DNA of 64,000 bases, taken from positions 682,001 through 746,000 of the forward strand of contig JBEVVG010000002.1 in assembly GCA_040507225.1 (NCBI GenBank), written 5' to 3'. Every line of letters starts with the position of its first letter. The first letter of the stretch is position 1. Of the stretch, positions 33,807 through 43,070 are shown piece by piece. The position numbers and the translations under genes are program-made. The notes below the pieces were generated by a model. The model saw only the letters and a list, made by a program, of their open reading frames with translations. It ran no database searches and was not told where the DNA came from. Source of the stretch: Thiodiazotropha sp040507225 (GTDB lineage Bacteria > Pseudomonadota > Gammaproteobacteria > Chromatiales > Chromatiaceae).

Positions 33807-35189
33807 ATGCATACGTCTACGCTCATCATCCTGTTGTTGGGGTTGATGTCCCTGGCCTACTGGTTCGGCCGCAAAAGGTCTCTGAGCCTGGTCAATGGCC
33901 GGGTCAGGGATCTCCACTCACTGCCCTCCTACTACGGACTGCACACCGCATTGTGGTGCGGCATTCCGGCCCTGTTGCTGCTGGTTCTGTGGATCGTGTT
34001 CGAGGAGAGCGTGGTCATGGGGTTGGTGGTGGATGGGCTGCCCCAGGAGATTCAGAACCTGCCTGAGTCCCGTTTCGAGCTGGTTCTCAACGACGTACGC
34101 AATCTTGCCAGCGGCAATATCGTGTCATCCGGGGTGGACGCGACCATGCAGCAGGCCGCAGACCGCTACACCCAACTCATGAGAATCAGTCACGCGGCAC
34201 TCTTCGTGGTCGCGCTGAGTATCGCAATCGCCGGGGCGGTGTGGGCCAGAAGCCGAATCTCCCCCGAGCAGCGCGCCCGGAACCGGGTCGAGAAGGCGAT
34301 CAACTTCTTCCTGCTTTCCAGCTCCACTCTGGCGATCTTCACCACCATCGGCATCGTCCTGTCGGTGTTGTTCGAATCGATTCGGTTTTTTCAACAGATT
34401 CCGTTCACCGAGTTCCTGTTCGGACTCGAGTGGTCTCCGCAGACCGCGATCCGCGCCGACCAAGTCGGCTCCTCGGGGGTCTTCGGTTCGATCCCGCTGT
34501 TTGCCGGCACCATGCTTATCACCCTGATCGCCATGCTGGTGGCGGTACCCGTCGGGTTGATGTCCGCCATCTACATGGCGGAGTACGCGAGCAAGCATTT
34601 CCGTACTCTGGCGAAGCCGGTGCTGGAGGTGCTGGCCGGCATACCCACCGTGGTCTACGGCTTCTTTGCGGCGTTGACCGTAGCGCCGTTTTTCCGTGAC
34701 GCCGGTGAGGCGATCGGCCTGTCGGTCTCTTCCGAGTCGGCTCTGGCCGCGGGCGTGGTGATGGGTATCATGATCATCCCCTTTGTCTCCTCGCTCTCCG
34801 ACGACGTGATCAACGCCGTTCCCCAGGCGATGCGTGACGGTTCCTACGGGCTGGGCGCGACCCGCTCCGAGACCATCCGCCAGGTGATCATTCCCGCGGC
34901 CCTGCCCGGTATCGTGGGCGGTGTGCTGCTGGCGGTCTCCCGGGCGATCGGCGAGACCATGATCGTGGTGATGGCCGCGGGCCTGTCCGCCAATCTGACC
35001 GCCAATCCCCTGGAGGCGGTCACCACGGTCACCGTGCAGATCGTGACCCTGCTGGTGGGTGACCAGGAGTTTGACAGCGCCAAGACCCTGGCGGCCTTCG
35101 CACTGGCCCTGGTGCTGTTCGTCATCACCCTGGCGCTCAACATGGTGGCGCTGCATATCGTGCGCAAGTATCGGGAACAGTATGAATAA
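33807..35189 (+). CDS. pstC: Phosphate ABC transporter permease PstC, long form
   Basis: Inner-membrane permease of the Pst importer, 460 residues. It is longer than classical PstC (about 320) because of an N-terminal extension with two TM helices and a periplasmic loop (about 1-140). The permease core follows, with MAEYASKHFR, GIPTVVYGFFA and the EAA-type loop YGLGATRSETIRQVIIPAALPGI (about 345-367) that contacts PstB. The stop overlaps the pstA start by eight bases. Confidence 0.95.
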   Translation: MHTSTLIILLLGLMSLAYWFGRKRSLSLVNGRVRDLHSLPSYYGLHTALWCGIPALLLLVLWIVFEESVVMGLVVDGLPQEIQNLPESRFELVLNDVRNLASGNIVSSGVDATMQQAADRYTQLMRISHAALFVVALSIAIAGAVWARSRISPEQRARNRVEKAINFFLLSSSTLAIFTTIGIVLSVLFESIRFFQQIPFTEFLFGLEWSPQTAIRADQVGSSGVFGSIPLFAGTMLITLIAMLVAVPVGLMSAIYMAEYASKHFRTLAKPVLEVLAGIPTVVYGFFAALTVAPFFRDAGEAIGLSVSSESALAAGVVMGIMIIPFVSSLSDDVINAVPQAMRDGSYGLGATRSETIRQVIIPAALPGIVGGVLLAVSRAIGETMIVVMAAGLSANLTANPLEAVTTVTVQIVTLLVGDQEFDSAKTLAAFALALVLFVITLALNMVALHIVRKYREQYE

Positions 35190-36480
35190 TCAAGACCAGA
35201 ACCACCTGTCGACCATGCATCGGGTCTCGGCGGGACTCGACAAGCGGTATCGTCGTGAGAAACACTTTCGTTGGATGGGGCTGGGCGCGATCGTCACCGG
35301 CCTGGTGTTTGTCTCGTTCCTGTTCATCACGATCTTTTCCAACGGTTACACCGCGTTTCAGCAGACCTTCATCAAACTGGACGTAACCTACGATGCCGAG
35401 CGTATCGCCCCGCTCGGGGAGACCGATCCCCAGGTGCTCGCGCAGGGAAATTACGGGGCCGTGGTCAAGGCCGCGATGCGGGAGATGTTCCCCGATGTAA
35501 GCAATCGGCGTGACAAGAAACGCCTCTACGGCCTGGTCAGTTCCGGTGCCGACCACCGCTTGCGCGAGCGGGTGATGAACGATCCCACCCTGATCGGCAC
35601 CCAGGAGACGGTGTGGGTCGAGGCGGATGACGATGTGGACATGCTGATCAAGGGCCACATCGATCTGCGGTTGCCCGAGTCGGACCGGCGGGTGAAGGAC
35701 GATCAACTGCGCTGGATTCACGCCCTGCAGGAAGAGGGACGGATCGAGAAACGCTTTAACACCACCTTCTTCACCGCGGGGGATTCCCGTGAGCCGGAAC
35801 TGGCGGGTATCCGCGGGGCTGCGGTGGGTTCCTTTTTCACCCTCCTGATCTGTCTGGCCATCGCCTTCCCGGTGGGTGTGGCCGCGGCGGTCTACCTGGA
35901 GGAGTTCGCGCCGAAGAACAAGTGGACCGACATCATCGAGGTGAACATCAACAATCTGGCCGCGGTGCCTTCCATCGTTTTTGGCCTGCTGGGCCTGGCG
36001 GTGTTCATCAACTTATTCGGCCTGCCCCGTTCCGTGCCCCTGGTGGGCGGCCTGGTGCTGGCCCTGATGACCCTGCCAACGATCATCATCGCCAGTCGCG
36101 CGGCCCTGAAATCGGTACCGCCCTCGATCCGTGAGGCGGCGCTTGGGGTCGGCGCCTCGCCGATGCAGACCATCACCCATCACGTGCTGCCCCTGGCTCT
36201 GCCGGGCATGCTCACCGGTACCATCATCGGCATGGCCCAGGCACTGGGTGAGACCGCGCCGCTGCTGATGATCGGCATGGTGGCGTTCATCGTCGATATT
36301 CCGGGCAGCATCATGGATCCCTCCGCGGTGCTGCCGGTGCAGATTTATCTCTGGGCCGACAGCCCGGAACGCGCCTTCGTGGAGCGCACCTCTGCAGCCA
36401 TCATGGTATTGCTGATGTTCCTCATCAGTATGAACCTGCTGGCTGTCTGGCTGAGAAAGAAATTTGAACGGCGTTGGTAG
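35182..36480 (+). CDS. pstA: Phosphate ABC transporter permease PstA, long form
   Basis: Second Pst permease, 432 residues. After the first TM comes a large periplasmic insertion (about 60-200) that short PstA proteins lack. The permease core includes YLEEFAPKNKWTD, NNLAAVPSIVFGLLGLAVFI and the ATPase-contact loop LGVGASPMQTITHHVLPLALPGM. The ATG at 35182 overlaps the pstC end; the open frame extends upstream inside pstC and is not used. Paired long PstC and PstA forms suggest they evolved together. Confidence 0.95.
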   Translation: MNNQDQNHLSTMHRVSAGLDKRYRREKHFRWMGLGAIVTGLVFVSFLFITIFSNGYTAFQQTFIKLDVTYDAERIAPLGETDPQVLAQGNYGAVVKAAMREMFPDVSNRRDKKRLYGLVSSGADHRLRERVMNDPTLIGTQETVWVEADDDVDMLIKGHIDLRLPESDRRVKDDQLRWIHALQEEGRIEKRFNTTFFTAGDSREPELAGIRGAAVGSFFTLLICLAIAFPVGVAAAVYLEEFAPKNKWTDIIEVNINNLAAVPSIVFGLLGLAVFINLFGLPRSVPLVGGLVLALMTLPTIIIASRAALKSVPPSIREAALGVGASPMQTITHHVLPLALPGMLTGTIIGMAQALGETAPLLMIGMVAFIVDIPGSIMDPSAVLPVQIYLWADSPERAFVERTSAAIMVLLMFLISMNLLAVWLRKKFERRW

Positions 36481-36516
36481 TCAAGACGCTTACGATATTT
36501 TATGGTGGATCCAAAC

Positions 36517-37392
36517 ATGAACGAAACGACAGCCGTCAACACAGAAGGTTTTGTCCCGACAACAGCTGACGATGCAGAGGCAAAGGTGACTGAGAATAAA
36601 CTTGGTGAAGGCACTGTGGGTGAAATCCATGTGGATGATCCCCGCATGACCTGCCGTAACGTGAATGTCTTCTATGGCGAAAAGCAGGCGATTTTCGATG
36701 TCTCTCTGGATATTGGGAAAAACCAGGTCATCTCCATGATAGGACCCTCGGGTTGCGGCAAGTCGACCTTCCTGCGCTGCCTGAATCGCATGAACGACAC
36801 CATCGATTCGTGTCGCGTGACCGGACAGATCAAGATGGACGGGCTGGATATCTACGACGGTGGTCTTGACGTGGTCCCGCTGCGCGCCAGCGTGGGGATG
36901 GTGTTTCAGAAGCCCAACCCGTTTCCCAAGTCGATCTACGACAATATCGCCTACGGTCCGCGTATTCACGGATTGAGTGACAACAAGTCGCATCTCGACG
37001 AGATCGTCGAGACCTCGCTGATCAAGGCGGGACTGTGGAACGAGGTCAAGGACCGCCTGGATCAACCCGGTACCGGACTCTCCGGCGGACAGCAGCAACG
37101 TCTGTGTATCGCCCGGGCGATCGCCGTCAGTCCCGAAGTGATCCTGATGGACGAACCCTGTTCGGCCCTCGATCCCATAGCGACTGCGAAAATCGAGGAG
37201 TTGATCGACGAATTGCGTGAGAACTACACTATCGCCATCGTTACCCACTCGATGCAACAGGCTGCCAGGGTCAGTCAGAGAACCGCCTACTTCCACCTCG
37301 GCAAGCTGATCGAAGTGGGGGAGACGGACCAGATTTTTACCGCACCCCGGCATAAATTGACGGAAGACTACATTACCGGCCGTTTCGGTTAG
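36517..37392 (+). CDS. pstB: Phosphate ABC transporter ATP-binding protein
   Basis: ATPase of the Pst importer, 291 residues. Walker A is GPSGCGKST, the Q-loop FQKPNPFPKS, signature LSGGQQQRLCIARA, Walker B ILMDEPCSALDP and the switch His VTHSM. A 45-residue polar N-terminal extension precedes the ABC fold. I prefer the ATG at 36517 because GGTGGA lies about 8 nt upstream; the in-frame ATG at 36502 has no ribosome site. Confidence 0.97.
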   Translation: MNETTAVNTEGFVPTTADDAEAKVTENKLGEGTVGEIHVDDPRMTCRNVNVFYGEKQAIFDVSLDIGKNQVISMIGPSGCGKSTFLRCLNRMNDTIDSCRVTGQIKMDGLDIYDGGLDVVPLRASVGMVFQKPNPFPKSIYDNIAYGPRIHGLSDNKSHLDEIVETSLIKAGLWNEVKDRLDQPGTGLSGGQQQRLCIARAIAVSPEVILMDEPCSALDPIATAKIEELIDELRENYTIAIVTHSMQQAARVSQRTAYFHLGKLIEVGETDQIFTAPRHKLTEDYITGRFG

Positions 37393-37401
37393 AGAACAAC
37401 T

Positions 37402-38124
37402 ATGAACGAAATGATTACTGGGCATACCGTGAAGGCGTTCAATAAGGAGCTCGATCACCTGAATGAACTGGTGCTGGAGCTGGGCAACCTGGGGCTGGAT
37501 CAGCTGCGCCGAGCGGTGCAGACCCTCAAGGATGAAAATCCCAAGGCTGCCGGCCAGGTCATCGACCGGGACCGCAAACTCAATGAGATCGACATCCAGG
37601 TGGATGAGGAGATCATCAAACTGATCGCCCGGCGTCAGCCCATGGCCAAGGATCTGCGGGACATCCTGACCGTGCAGAAGACCGTTGCGGACCTGGAGCG
37701 GGTGGGTGACGAGGCACGCAAGATCGCCAACCTGACGATCCACTTTTACGACAATGACAAGAATCCTCCGCGCAGCGAGATTCTGCATGACATCTACAGC
37801 ATGGCGGAATCCGTCGACGAGATGCTGACCCAGAGTCTGCAGGCGTTTATCGACCTGAACATTGACATGGCTATCGAGGTGATTCGCCAGGACGAGGACC
37901 TCTACGAGGAGTTTCGCGCCAGCCTGCGACGTCTCACCACCTTCGTCATGGAAGATCACCGCAATGTGGGACTGGTGGTCGACATCGTGCTGGCATTACG
38001 CGCCCTGGAGCGGATCGGCGGTCATGCCAAGAACATCGGCGGCTATGTGATCTTCCTGGTCACCGGCAAGGATGTGCGGCACGAGGATCTGTCGGTCATT
38101 GCGGCGGAACTCGCGAAAGACTGA
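37402..38124 (+). CDS. phoU: Phosphate signalling protein PhoU
   Basis: Negative regulator that links the Pst transporter to PhoR/PhoB and limits phosphate uptake. It has 240 residues, all helical, with two PhoU repeats. Each carries an E/DxxxD-type metal-cluster motif: LERVGDEARKIAN in the first (about 95-107) and LERIGGHAKNIGGY in the second. The second is slightly diverged (Gly-His for Asp-His). It starts nine bases after pstB and ends the operon. It is convergent with priA. Confidence 0.95.
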   Translation: MNEMITGHTVKAFNKELDHLNELVLELGNLGLDQLRRAVQTLKDENPKAAGQVIDRDRKLNEIDIQVDEEIIKLIARRQPMAKDLRDILTVQKTVADLERVGDEARKIANLTIHFYDNDKNPPRSEILHDIYSMAESVDEMLTQSLQAFIDLNIDMAIEVIRQDEDLYEEFRASLRRLTTFVMEDHRNVGLVVDIVLALRALERIGGHAKNIGGYVIFLVTGKDVRHEDLSVIAAELAKD

Positions 38125-38176
38125 GTCAGTACCGCTTGTGATCGGCTGAGAGTTACCGAAAATACCGAGCGGCCCA

Positions 38177-40387
38177 CTAGAACATCTCCTGCGGGTCCAC
38201 ATCAAGCGACCAGCGAACCCGACGACTCAGGGGCAGCTGGTCGATGTGCCCGAGCAATGCCTTGAGCCACTGGTGCAACTCTGAGCGTTGCTGGGACTGA
38301 ACCAGCAGATGCGCCCGGGTTTTGCCCGCGCGGCGTTCCATCGGCGCCGGAACCGGTCCCCAGAACTCGATCCCGGTTTGTGCGTTTGGGGTCGGGCTGC
38401 TCTCCAGCACCTGATTCAAGAAACCCTCCGGGTGGCGTGGGTCATTCGCCTCGGCGCGGATCAGCACCTGGTGCGTGAAGGGTGGTAACTGGGCCAGGCG
38501 TCGTTCAGCCAGCGCCTCCTCGGCGAAGGCATCGTATCCCCTGCGGATCAATACCTGCATCAGCGGGTGATCCGGATGCCGGGTCTGGATCAGCACCTTG
38601 CCGGGGCGCTCCGCCCGTCCGGCCCGTCCGGCCACCTGCAGGATTAGTTGCGCCATGCGTTCCCCGGCGCGGAAGTCCGCGCCGAACAGTCCCTGGTCCA
38701 CGTCCAGTATCGCCACCAGGGTGACGCGTGGAAAATGGTGACCCTTGGCCAGCATCTGGGTGCCGAGCAGCAGCGGGTAGCGACCGCTGCGTATGTCAGT
38801 CAGCATCTGTTCGAGGCTGCCCTTGCGGCGGGTGGTGTCCCGATCGATTCTTGCCAGGGGCGTGTCGGGAAACAGTTCATTGAGCCGTTCCTCCAGCCGC
38901 TCTGTGCCCTGACCCATGGGGCGCAACTCGGGGCTGCCGCATTCGGGGCATTGATCCGGTACCTGTTGCTGATGACCGCAATGGTGGCACCAGAGAAGAT
39001 GCTTCTGACGGTGATGGGTCATGCGGGCATCGCAGCGTGGGCAGTCGGTGAGCCAGCCACAGGCATGACAGGTCAGCATCGGTGCATAGCCCCGTCGATT
39101 GAGGAACACCATCGCCTGTTCACCATTCGCCAGGGTTTGTTGCAGTTCTCTGATCATCACCGGTGAGAGTCCGTGACTCAGTCTCAGATTGCGGATATCC
39201 AGCAGTTGCAGTTTGGGCAGTGTCGACTGGGCGGCGCGGTGTGCGAGGCGCAGTAACCGGTAACGTCCCTCCTGCGCGTTGCGCAGGGATTCGAGTGAAG
39301 GGGTTGCGGAACCGAGCACCACCGGGCAGTCATCCTGCCGGGCGCGCACCAGGGACAGATCCCGGGCGGAATAGCGGAAACCCTCCTGCTGCTTGAATGA
39401 CAGGTCGTGCTCTTCATCGACAATGATCAGCCCCAGCCTGGGGAGCGGGCAGAAGATCGCGGATCGGGTGCCGATGAGTACCGGTTGCCGGGCCATGCGC
39501 AGAGTCTGCCAGACCCGTTCCCGCTCTCCATCCGCGAGTCCGGAGTGCAAGGCCAGGACCCGATCGCCCAGGCGAAGGCGGAAGCGCTGCAGCAACTGGG
39601 GGGTGAGACCGATTTCCGGCACCAGCACCAGCACCTGGCGACCGGCCTGCAAGGCCGCTTCGACCAGGTGGAGGTAGACCTCGGTTTTTCCGCTCCCGGT
39701 CACGCCGTTGAGCAGAAACGGCTGGAACTGACCGAGGTGTTCAGCCACCTCGTCAACGGCCTGTTGCTGTTGTGGATTCAATGCGTGAGGTAACGCCTGT
39801 GGTAGGTGACTGGGAGCCGCAACGGTGCCTGTCGGGCAGGCTTCAATCCAGCCTTTTTCCACCAGACTGCGCAGCACACCGGGGGAGGCGGATGTCTCCT
39901 CAAGCAGTTGTCGGGTGCCAACTCCTTGATGATGTCCTTCGAGACATTGCAGGACGGCCCGCTGCCTGGGCGCCCGCAGCAGCGTCTTGGGGTCGGTGGC
40001 CTGGCCCGTTACTGTGATCCGGTAGCCATCGTTGCGCGATGTCTGTTGATCCCGCTCCTTCCTCAGGTTGACGGGCAGGGCATGAAAGATGACGTCACCG
40101 AGCGGGTGCTGGTAGTAGTCCGCGGCCCAACGCAGCAAATGCAGGTCCTTCGGTGCAAGCAGGGGGGTCGGATCGAGTTGCCTGAGCGCCCGCTTGAGGT
40201 CCTTGTACGGCAGGCTGGAATCCGGGCTGACCGCGATCAGCAGGCCGATGCGACTGCCGCGTCCGAACGGGACCTTGAAGCGGCAGCCGGGGACTGGTTT
40301 GAGGTCGCTCCGTGCGGGTGGCAGGTAATCGAAGGCGGTCCGCAGGGGGCCGGCGAGTACGATTTGCAGGATAGACTCCGATTCCAT
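38177..40387 (-). CDS. priA: Primosomal protein N' (replication restart helicase PriA)
   Basis: DNA helicase that reloads the replisome at stalled forks; 736 residues. An N-terminal 3'-DNA-end binding domain is followed by helicase motif I GVTGSGKTEVY (about 230), the DEEH box VDEEHD, motif III GSATPS, and motif VI QVAGRAGRAERPG. Between the helicase lobes are eight Cys in four pairs (CHACGWLTDCPRC, CHHCG, CPECG) binding two zinc ions. Full length and intact. Confidence 0.97.
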   Translation of the reverse strand: MESESILQIVLAGPLRTAFDYLPPARSDLKPVPGCRFKVPFGRGSRIGLLIAVSPDSSLPYKDLKRALRQLDPTPLLAPKDLHLLRWAADYYQHPLGDVIFHALPVNLRKERDQQTSRNDGYRITVTGQATDPKTLLRAPRQRAVLQCLEGHHQGVGTRQLLEETSASPGVLRSLVEKGWIEACPTGTVAAPSHLPQALPHALNPQQQQAVDEVAEHLGQFQPFLLNGVTGSGKTEVYLHLVEAALQAGRQVLVLVPEIGLTPQLLQRFRLRLGDRVLALHSGLADGERERVWQTLRMARQPVLIGTRSAIFCPLPRLGLIIVDEEHDLSFKQQEGFRYSARDLSLVRARQDDCPVVLGSATPSLESLRNAQEGRYRLLRLAHRAAQSTLPKLQLLDIRNLRLSHGLSPVMIRELQQTLANGEQAMVFLNRRGYAPMLTCHACGWLTDCPRCDARMTHHRQKHLLWCHHCGHQQQVPDQCPECGSPELRPMGQGTERLEERLNELFPDTPLARIDRDTTRRKGSLEQMLTDIRSGRYPLLLGTQMLAKGHHFPRVTLVAILDVDQGLFGADFRAGERMAQLILQVAGRAGRAERPGKVLIQTRHPDHPLMQVLIRRGYDAFAEEALAERRLAQLPPFTHQVLIRAEANDPRHPEGFLNQVLESSPTPNAQTGIEFWGPVPAPMERRAGKTRAHLLVQSQQRSELHQWLKALLGHIDQLPLSRRVRWSLDVDPQEMF

Positions 40388-40498
40388 GTGGGCACTCTAT
40401 CACGGGGGAATGGCGTGCCGATAATCCATGCTTGATGGTTGTACGAGCGGGTCGCAAGGGCGTTTCTATGTTGTCGGTTAGGGCTTGTAGAGCGAGTG

Positions 40499-40873
40499 AT
40501 GTGGCGTATTATCCAGCGGACCTTAGCTTCAAACAGAGATCAGGGATTGAACGCGCACAAACAATCGGAACTCAGAGAGCCGCCTGTCAGAGGCGCTTAC
40601 CACTGGGTATTCGTCATCGCCAACAGTCTGGGTGTGTTGATCACCCTGCCCATCGTGCTGGCCACACTGATGAGTTTTGATGCTCCCGGTTCCGGTGGGC
40701 ACTGGGCACACAAACTGTTCGTCCTGGGAAACCTTATGCTGGGACCCTTGTGCCTGGTCGGTCTGGTCTCCCGGTCCAGACGACACTGGGGTTTGTATGG
40801 CTATGTGATGATGGCAATCGGCTGGCTGGCCCTGTTGCTGGTTTGTGGCGGCGAGTTTGGCTGCACGACCTAG
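40499..40873 (+). CDS. Small integral membrane protein of unknown function
   Basis: About 124 residues with three predicted TM helices (about 34-60, 70-92 and 100-119), a basic loop SRSRRH between the second and third, and a short Cys-containing end. I recognise no family. The start is uncertain: in-frame ATGs at 40439 and 40499 and a TTG at 40547 are possible, none with a strong ribosome site. It precedes the exopolysaccharide-type operon by 133 nt on the same strand and may or may not belong to it. Confidence 0.6.
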   Translation: MWRIIQRTLASNRDQGLNAHKQSELREPPVRGAYHWVFVIANSLGVLITLPIVLATLMSFDAPGSGGHWAHKLFVLGNLMLGPLCLVGLVSRSRRHWGLYGYVMMAIGWLALLLVCGGEFGCTT

Positions 40874-40947
40874 TGATCCCGCTGCTGCCGGATAGTAGCA
40901 AGGCTGAGGCATCACCCGATGCGGGATTCCGCTTCACAGTTGTTTGC

Positions 40948-40977
40948 TTGACTATAGGCGAAATGATCCCATACCCT
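40948..40977 (+). promoter_or_regulatory. Possible promoter of the exopolysaccharide-type operon
   Basis: TTGACT (40948-40953) is a good -35. The best -10 candidate, around CATACC/TACCCT at 40970-40977, is weak, so an activator may be needed. It is the only convincing -35 in the gap before 41007. Confidence 0.3.
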
Positions 40978-41006
40978 TGCGAATGTTATTGAATTTACGT
41001 TGGTAA

Positions 41007-43070
41007 ATGGTGAGCCGTTTCGTTCCGTGTTTCCTGGCTGCAATTGGATTGGCAAGCTTTGGTTCGGAGGCGAACAGCATCGGGGATGCTGCGCCCGGGC
41101 CGGAGTCGATCGCTATTGTGCAAACCCCCTCGCCGGAGGCTGAGGTCGACGCTTACTGGGCCTGGCTGAGGCAGAGTGCAGACCGGCTCGAGCGGATCAT
41201 GAGCGCCGATCCGCACGAGGAAGTATCCCGGGAACTGCTCACGACCGCCTGTGACCAATCCCAGCCGGTCAATTACCGCGAGCAGGCCTATCTCGCCGAG
41301 GCGGATGTAAGTCGCAAGGACCTGGGCCTCTTTTTCGATGCGGGTATTCGTGATAACTGGGACTCCGACTCCGATACCCTGGATGAGAATCAGCGTGCCT
41401 ACGTGGGACTTTCCTGGCAGGTGCTGGATAACGGCTATCGCGAAAAACGCCACCTCGCCCGACTCGCGGAAGCCCGCGCGGAGCGCGAGGCGTTGCGCTC
41501 GAAAACCAGTCTCAGTGAAACCCTTGAACGCTGCCGTTATGATGCGACACGGGACAGTTTCGCCCCGCGTTGGATACCCCTGCTGAATCTCAAGGAGGCA
41601 TTTCTCACGCGGATTTCTTCCCTCCAGCGGCAAAGCTACTGGATGGGGACGCTGTACCTCGATGACCTGCTCGACAGCCAGCGGGAACTCCAGGCGACGC
41701 GGGAACACTTTCGCCGTCTGCAACGGGACTCCGGGCAACCGCCGCAGAGCGGCGTAGCCGGGATGCCGCTGCTGCCGGATATCGATATGGTTTCGGTGCG
41801 TGCGCGTATTCTGGAGGATCCGGACCGGGATCGTCTGTTGAACCTGGAGCAGACCATCCTCGATGCGCAACGGGAAGCGAGTGACGATACCCGCCTGCGC
41901 TTATACCTGCGCTACGAGGTCCAGGAGGACAGCCGGGATAACGGTCCCGCACTCGGGGCGACCTTCTCCATGCCGCTGTTGTCCAGCGAACGCGCCCAGG
42001 TGGCGCATGAATACCTGAGCAAGGATGCCCTGCAATCCCATGAACTGGGTCTCCAGCAGCGTCTGCAGCGGGCCGAACTGGCCTACGCGGAACTGTTGGA
42101 ACAGCGCGAACGGGTGGTGCGTCAGAGCTATCGCTACCTCGCCGCTCATGAACAGCTGCGCAGGAGTCTTGGGCGGTATGTGTGGCGGCCCGAATCCGCC
42201 GACTTCAAGGCGGCCGTCAGCCGCATGGCCAGTTTACTGGATGGTTCGGTGGAACTGTTACGCGCCCTGGAGGAGATGTATCGCCGGGTACACACGGTGT
42301 TTGCACGGGCCGGAATAGGCTACCGTCCGGAACTTGTGAGCCTGAGCGCGCTGCAGGGCAGCGACTACCGGGCGCGGGACGGAGCCCGTGCGCTGTACAT
42401 CTGGTCGGCGGGTTTCAACAGCATGCGCAACCCGCTGATCCTGGAATTTCTCCGGGCCAAGGGCGTCAGTCGGGTGATCGTCAGCGGCAGTGAACGGGTC
42501 GTGGCGGAGAAATTAGAGCGTTTCATAGAGCGCTGCCGTGAGCGCGGAGTGTCGGTGGAAATCCTCACCGGTGACAATGGTTGGCTGGATCCCGCCCGTC
42601 AGCCTGAAGTGCTGCAGCGCCTGGAACGCCTGGCGGGGCTGACCGGTAGCCTCAATATCGATGTAGAACCCCATACCCTGGCGGATTACAAAACCCGGCG
42701 CCGTGAGTACCTGGAGCGCTATCTTGGGCTGCTGCGGGCAATCCGGGAAAAACTCGGTGCCGGGGTGTCCCTGTCCGTTTCGGTTCCGTTGCACTGGGAT
42801 GCGCAGGACTACGCGCAAATCGGCCGGCTTGCTGACCATGTCTACCTGATGGCTTATGAAATCGCCGATCCGGCCGCTCTGAAACGTAGACTTGGCAAGG
42901 TGTTGCCATCACTCGATCCGCGCAAGGTGGTGATTGCCCTGCGCCCCCAGGACTTTCAGGACGAACCCCGACTTGAGAGGGTGATCGGTCAGCTGGTCTC
43001 CGAACTGGGGGTGCAGCGTTACGCCCTGCATGACCTGGCCACCTATGTGAACCTCGCAGATAGCCCATAA
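41007..43070 (+). CDS. Periplasmic protein: coiled-coil (TolC-like) half plus GH18-like barrel half
   Basis: Exported 687-residue protein with a signal peptide (about 1-23). Residues about 45-430 are helical with heptad-rich stretches and two beta-like strands (FFDAGIRDNW..., RLYLRYEVQED), an outline that recalls TolC-type outer-membrane factors. Residues about 460-687 look like a TIM barrel. A strand-end motif LNIDVEP (Asp552, Glu554) and a later MAYE (616-619) occupy the places of the catalytic DxE and the M-x-Y-D/E strand of family 18 glycosidases. It is the first gene of a four-gene operon with a HlyD-like protein and a polysaccharide synthase. I infer export of a polymer plus trimming of it. 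Both domain calls rest on pattern, not on a search. Confidence 0.65.
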   Translation: MVSRFVPCFLAAIGLASFGSEANSIGDAAPGPESIAIVQTPSPEAEVDAYWAWLRQSADRLERIMSADPHEEVSRELLTTACDQSQPVNYREQAYLAEADVSRKDLGLFFDAGIRDNWDSDSDTLDENQRAYVGLSWQVLDNGYREKRHLARLAEARAEREALRSKTSLSETLERCRYDATRDSFAPRWIPLLNLKEAFLTRISSLQRQSYWMGTLYLDDLLDSQRELQATREHFRRLQRDSGQPPQSGVAGMPLLPDIDMVSVRARILEDPDRDRLLNLEQTILDAQREASDDTRLRLYLRYEVQEDSRDNGPALGATFSMPLLSSERAQVAHEYLSKDALQSHELGLQQRLQRAELAYAELLEQRERVVRQSYRYLAAHEQLRRSLGRYVWRPESADFKAAVSRMASLLDGSVELLRALEEMYRRVHTVFARAGIGYRPELVSLSALQGSDYRARDGARALYIWSAGFNSMRNPLILEFLRAKGVSRVIVSGSERVVAEKLERFIERCRERGVSVEILTGDNGWLDPARQPEVLQRLERLAGLTGSLNIDVEPHTLADYKTRRREYLERYLGLLRAIREKLGAGVSLSVSVPLHWDAQDYAQIGRLADHVYLMAYEIADPAALKRRLGKVLPSLDPRKVVIALRPQDFQDEPRLERVIGQLVSELGVQRYALHDLATYVNLADSP

